A DNA stretch of 8,046 nucleotides, from positions 1 through 8,046 of the forward strand of contig RHAU01000022.1 of NCBI GenBank assembly GCA_010032125.1, in the 5' to 3' direction. The stretch comes from Actinomycetota bacterium (lineage in GTDB: Bacteria > Actinomycetota > Actinomycetes > Nanopelagicales > Nanopelagicaceae). Both the position numbers and the translations under genes were made by a program. Each line of letters starts with the position of its first letter. Position 1 is the first letter of the stretch. A model generated the notes under the pieces. It was not told the origin of the DNA. It saw nothing but the letters and a program-made list of their open reading frames with translations, and searched no databases. Positions 5,600-8,046 of this stretch are shown in pieces.

Positions 5600-7219
5600 A
5601 TGGCAAAGATGATTGCCTTTAACGAAGAAGCTCGTCGCGGTCTAGAGCGCGGTATGAATACCTTGGCCGATGCGGTGAAGGTGACCCTCGGACCACGCGG
5701 ACGCAATGTTGTCCTTGAGAAGAAGTGGGGCGCACCCACAATCACCAACGATGGTGTTTCGATCGCAAAAGAGATCGAACTTGATGATCCTTGGGAAAAG
5801 ATCGGTGCAGAACTCGTTAAAGAAGTAGCGAAGAAGACCGACGATGTTGCCGGCGATGGAACAACAACCGCAACCGTTTTGGCTCAAGCACTTGTTCGCG
5901 AAGGTCTGCGCAACGTTGCTGCTGGATCAAACCCGATGGCCCTGAAAAAGGGAATCGAGAAAGCGGTCGATGCAATCGCTGCTGAACTTTCCAAGATGGC
6001 AAAGCCAGTTGAAACAAAAGAACAGATTTCAGCTACTGCATCAATCTCGGCTGCCGATTCAACAATCGGCGAGATGATCGCAGAAGCAATGGATAAGGTC
6101 GGTAAAGAAGGCGTTATTACCGTCGAAGAGAGCAACACTTTCGGCCTCGAACTCGAACTTACCGAAGGTATGCGATTTGATAAGGGTTACATCTCTCCAT
6201 ACATGGTGACCGATACCGATCGCATGGAAGCAGTTCTCGAAGATCCATACATTTTGATTGCAAACTCCAAGATTGCAAATATCAAAGATTTGCTACCAAT
6301 TCTTGAGAAGGTAATGCAATCGGGTAAGCCACTTGCCATCATCGCTGAAGATATTGAGGGCGAGGCACTTGCAACTCTTGTCGTCAATAAGATCCGTGGA
6401 ACATTCCGTTCTGCTGCTGTGAAGGCTCCTGGTTTTGGCGATCGTCGTAAGGCGATGCTCCAAGACATCGCGATTCTTACTGGCGGAACTGTTATTTCTG
6501 AAGAGGTTGGCCTCAAGCTCGAAGCCGCAACACTTGATCTTCTTGGCAAGGCTCGCAAAGTCGTTATCACTAAGGACGAGACAACAATTGTTGAAGGTTC
6601 CGGCGATGACGAAATGATCAAGGGCCGCGTCAATCAGATCAAGGCAGAGATTGAAAATACTGACTCTGATTATGATCGCGAGAAGCTCCAGGAGCGTCTT
6701 GCAAAACTCGCTGGTGGCGTCGCTGTCATCAAGGCTGGCGCTGCAACTGAAGTTGAATTAAAAGAGCGCAAGCACCGCATTGAAGATGCAGTTCGCAACG
6801 CGAAGGCTGCTGTTGAAGAGGGAATCGTTGCTGGTGGTGGCGTTGCGCTACTCCAGGCTTCGAAGAAAGCATTCGATGGCCTCAAGCTTTCAGGCGATGA
6901 AGCAACCGGCGCAAAGATTGTGGAATTCGCAATCGAAGCACCGTTGAAGCAGATTGCAATCAACGCAGGTCTTGAAGGCGGAGTCATCGTCGAGAAAGTT
7001 CGTCATCTCGATGCTGGAATGGGATTAAATGCAGCGACCGGTGAATATGTCGACATGATCAAGAGCGGCATCATCGATCCTGCGAAGGTAACCCGTTCTG
7101 CGCTTCAAAACGCAGCATCTATTGCCGCTCTCTTCTTAACAACAGAAGCGGTCATTGCAGATAAGCCAGAACCAAAGCCAGCAGTTCCTGCAGCTCCTGG
7201 CGGAGATATGGACTTCTAA
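5600..7219 (+). CDS. groEL: 60 kDa chaperonin GroEL
   Basis: The product has 539 residues, full length for the family, and folds non-native proteins in a double-ring ATPase with the GroES cap. The start MAKMIAFNEEARRGLERG is the standard actinobacterial one. ATP-site elements are in place: TLGPRGRNV (29-37), NDG (50-52), GDGTTTATV (85-93), the catalytic-type Asp396 in IEDAV and the AGGGVAL loop (411-417). The apical region includes FDKGYISPY. The C-terminus PAVPAAPGGDMDF has neither the Gly-Met repeat tail of the proteobacterial protein nor the His-rich tail of mycobacterial GroEL1, so it resembles the housekeeping GroEL2 type. No groES lies immediately upstream; actinobacteria often carry a groEL copy apart from groES. 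The divergent DUF1800 operon starts 175 bp upstream, and the DUF3027 gene begins 22 bp downstream. No terminator is seen between groEL and the next gene. Confidence 0.99.
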   Translation: MAKMIAFNEEARRGLERGMNTLADAVKVTLGPRGRNVVLEKKWGAPTITNDGVSIAKEIELDDPWEKIGAELVKEVAKKTDDVAGDGTTTATVLAQALVREGLRNVAAGSNPMALKKGIEKAVDAIAAELSKMAKPVETKEQISATASISAADSTIGEMIAEAMDKVGKEGVITVEESNTFGLELELTEGMRFDKGYISPYMVTDTDRMEAVLEDPYILIANSKIANIKDLLPILEKVMQSGKPLAIIAEDIEGEALATLVVNKIRGTFRSAAVKAPGFGDRRKAMLQDIAILTGGTVISEEVGLKLEAATLDLLGKARKVVITKDETTIVEGSGDDEMIKGRVNQIKAEIENTDSDYDREKLQERLAKLAGGVAVIKAGAATEVELKERKHRIEDAVRNAKAAVEEGIVAGGGVALLQASKKAFDGLKLSGDEATGAKIVEFAIEAPLKQIAINAGLEGGVIVEKVRHLDAGMGLNAATGEYVDMIKSGIIDPAKVTRSALQNAASIAALFLTTEAVIADKPEPKPAVPAAPGGDMDF

Positions 7220-7228
7220 GAAGGTAGA

Positions 7229-7234
7229 TACACT
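7229..7234 (+). promoter_or_regulatory. -10 box of the DUF3027 gene, leaderless type
   Basis: TACACT is followed by 7 nt and the ATG at 7242. The only purine-rich stretch, around 7219-7224, is about 17 nt from the ATG and too far to be a ribosome binding site. The gene may therefore have its own leaderless transcript besides groEL read-through. Confidence 0.5.
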
Positions 7235-7241
7235 TCTTCTT

Positions 7242-7943
7242 ATGTCCAAAGGGACGAAGAAGAATTCGCATTCGAGCAGCGGCGTTGATCCATTCGACGC
7301 CGCTGATCTCGCACGTTCTGCGGCGCTAGAGGATGCCAAGAATGAGAAATATGTTGGCTCTCTTGTTTCAGTAGATAGCGATGGCGATCATGTCGCGACG
7401 TATTTATTTGAAGCGGCGCTCCCCGGTTATCTCGGCTGGCGATGGGCAGTAACTGTCACCAAAGTTGATTCACAAAGCCCGGCAACAATTTGCGATGTCG
7501 TTCTTCTTCCTGGTGCAGACGCACTCCTTGCCCCCGAATGGATTCCCTATAGCAACCGAATTACCGCAGACGATGTTGTCGCAGGAACGATCGTTCCGAC
7601 TCCCGCCGATGACGCGCGATTAGTTCCGGGAAGTGCAGTTTTACCTAACGATGAAGAATTAGATATTCAAGAGATTTTCGAATTGGGTGGAACACGTCTT
7701 CGCGTACTTTCTATTGAAGGACGTGATCAGGCGGCGAAGCGTTGGATTGAAGGAGATCGCGGACCTAATACTGAAATCGCTCGCCTTGCTCCAAAGAATT
7801 GTGGTAGCTGCGGTTTTTACCTTCCTATCGCTGGCGCACTACGCCAGGCTTTTGGCGTCTGCGCCAACGCAATCTCGCCTGAGGATGCGCGTGTGGTCGC
7901 CGTAAATCACGGCTGCGGCGCACACTCTGAGGCGATAAACTAG
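7242..7943 (+). CDS. DUF3027 family protein with a C-terminal cysteine cluster
   Basis: The chosen start gives 233 residues, MSKGTKKNSHSSSGVDPFDAADLAR; the frame is open into groEL, but an earlier start would overlap it and has no support. Family features include the segment VGSLVSVDSDGDHVATYLF, then LPGYLGWRWAVTV (about residues 65-77) and WIPYSNRITADDV (about 104-116). The end holds a cysteine cluster, Cys187-x2-Cys190, Cys207 and Cys225 (in HGCGAHSE), which looks like a zinc site; metal binding is inference. DUF3027 is an actinobacterial family without an established function that I know of; it tends to lie beside cold-shock protein genes, as here, where the next gene starts 65 bp downstream. 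No signal peptide or membrane segment is present, so the protein is likely cytoplasmic. A strong 12-pair hairpin sits in codons 12-22. Confidence 0.9.
   Translation: MSKGTKKNSHSSSGVDPFDAADLARSAALEDAKNEKYVGSLVSVDSDGDHVATYLFEAALPGYLGWRWAVTVTKVDSQSPATICDVVLLPGADALLAPEWIPYSNRITADDVVAGTIVPTPADDARLVPGSAVLPNDEELDIQEIFELGGTRLRVLSIEGRDQAAKRWIEGDRGPNTEIARLAPKNCGSCGFYLPIAGALRQAFGVCANAISPEDARVVAVNHGCGAHSEAIN
7277..7305 (+). other. Strong RNA hairpin in the 5' coding end of the DUF3027 gene
   Basis: CAGCGGCGTTGA pairs with TCGACGCCGCTG across a 5-nt loop (TCCAT), giving 12 pairs of which one is a U-G wobble and most are G-C. It starts 57 nt behind the groEL stop codon and 35 nt into the DUF3027 coding region. 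No T run follows, so it is not a standard intrinsic terminator. Confidence 0.55.
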
Positions 7944-7951
7944 CCCTCTGT

Positions 7952-7964
7952 CCGCACAGTGCGG
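7952..7964 (+). terminator. Weak hairpin after the DUF3027 gene, possible terminator
   Basis: CCGCA-CAG-TGCGG forms a five-pair GC-rich stem with a 3-nt loop 8 nt behind the stop codon. The following bases (CGCATACGAC) contain no T run, so termination would be inefficient at best. It may instead be an incidental or leader structure. Confidence 0.25.
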
Positions 7965-7993
7965 CGCATACGACACCTACATGAATTTCTTTG

Positions 7994-8000
7994 AAGGAGG
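7994..8000 (+). promoter_or_regulatory. Strong ribosome binding site of the cold-shock gene
   Basis: AAGGAGG lies 8 nt before the ATG at 8009 and is the best Shine-Dalgarno match in the window. It is part of the inverted repeat AGGAG-G-CTCCT (7995-8005), which could fold into a short stem over the site. Confidence 0.8.
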
Positions 8001-8008
8001 CTCCTCTC

Positions 8009-8046
8009 ATGCCAGTCGGTCGCGTTAAATGGTTTAGCCTCGAAAA
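8009..8046 (+). CDS. Cold-shock domain protein, first codons, runs off the right edge
   Basis: Only 12 complete codons are present, MPVGRVKWFSLE, and the next codon begins AA. This is the characteristic opening of CspA-type proteins (G-x-V-K-W-F at residues 4-9), which fold into a five-strand barrel of about 65-70 residues (or longer forms) and bind single-stranded RNA as RNA chaperones. The strong ribosome binding site and the position behind a DUF3027 gene support the call. The remainder lies outside the window, so length and later RNA-binding motifs cannot be judged. Confidence 0.88.
   Translation, partial: MPVGRVKWFSLE

Noticed and set aside
5598..5603. Start codons of groEL and the divergent DUF1800 gene overlapping in CCATGG
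   Set aside because: The minus-strand ATG here is probably not used; the family-typical DUF1800 start is the GTG at 5424.
6187..6633. 148-residue antisense open frame within groEL
   Set aside because: Serine/arginine-rich shadow product typical of antisense to a codon-biased, highly expressed gene.
7155..7241. Extended DUF3027 N-terminus starting inside groEL
   Set aside because: It would overlap 65 bp of groEL, has no start signal, and the ATG at 7242 has a well-placed -10 box.

Overview
The window looks like a streamlined, moderate-GC actinobacterium, most likely from the freshwater acI / Nanopelagicales group. The reasons are two actinobacterial marker families (DUF3263 and DUF3027), an actinobacterial-type GroEL ending in GGDMDF, very tight gene packing, and several genes that appear to be transcribed without a leader (a TANNNT box 6-7 nt before the start codon). 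The lineage is inference from family recognition; no search was run.

Layout. Positions 1-320 (-) hold the N-terminal part of a type II NADH dehydrogenase (ndh), cut by the window edge. Only 23 bp away, a divergent gene (344-1828, +) encodes an atypical SDR/NAD(P)-binding protein fused to a DUF2867 domain. It overlaps by 8 bp a PLP-dependent group II decarboxylase gene (1821-2573), which reads as intact but lacks the whole middle of the catalytic domain. A small DUF3263 gene (2614-2871, +) converges with a two-gene minus-strand operon, DUF1800 then DUF1501 (5424-2868). Divergent from that operon is groEL (5600-7219, +), followed by a DUF3027 gene (7242-7943, +) and the first codons of a cold-shock protein gene (8009 onward, +).

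How the parts fit. The right side is a housekeeping/stress block (GroEL, DUF3027, cold-shock protein). The DUF1800/DUF1501 pair is a widespread two-gene unit in which DUF1501 carries a twin-arginine signal and so is probably exported. The left side is redox metabolism (NDH-2, SDR) plus the damaged decarboxylase.

Most notable observations: (1) the in-frame loss of about 200 residues in the decarboxylase, exactly removing the PLP-pocket segment while keeping the Schiff-base lysine; (2) three copies of GCWGATKTGA spaced 23 and 22 bp apart upstream of groEL, where no CIRCE or HAIR operator is visible; (3) a recurrent leaderless-promoter arrangement, including a back-to-back pair with overlapping -10 boxes; (4) a 12-pair hairpin in the first codons of the DUF3027 gene just behind groEL. 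I did not find a new defence or mobile system, a CRISPR array, tRNA or rRNA genes, or an insertion sequence.
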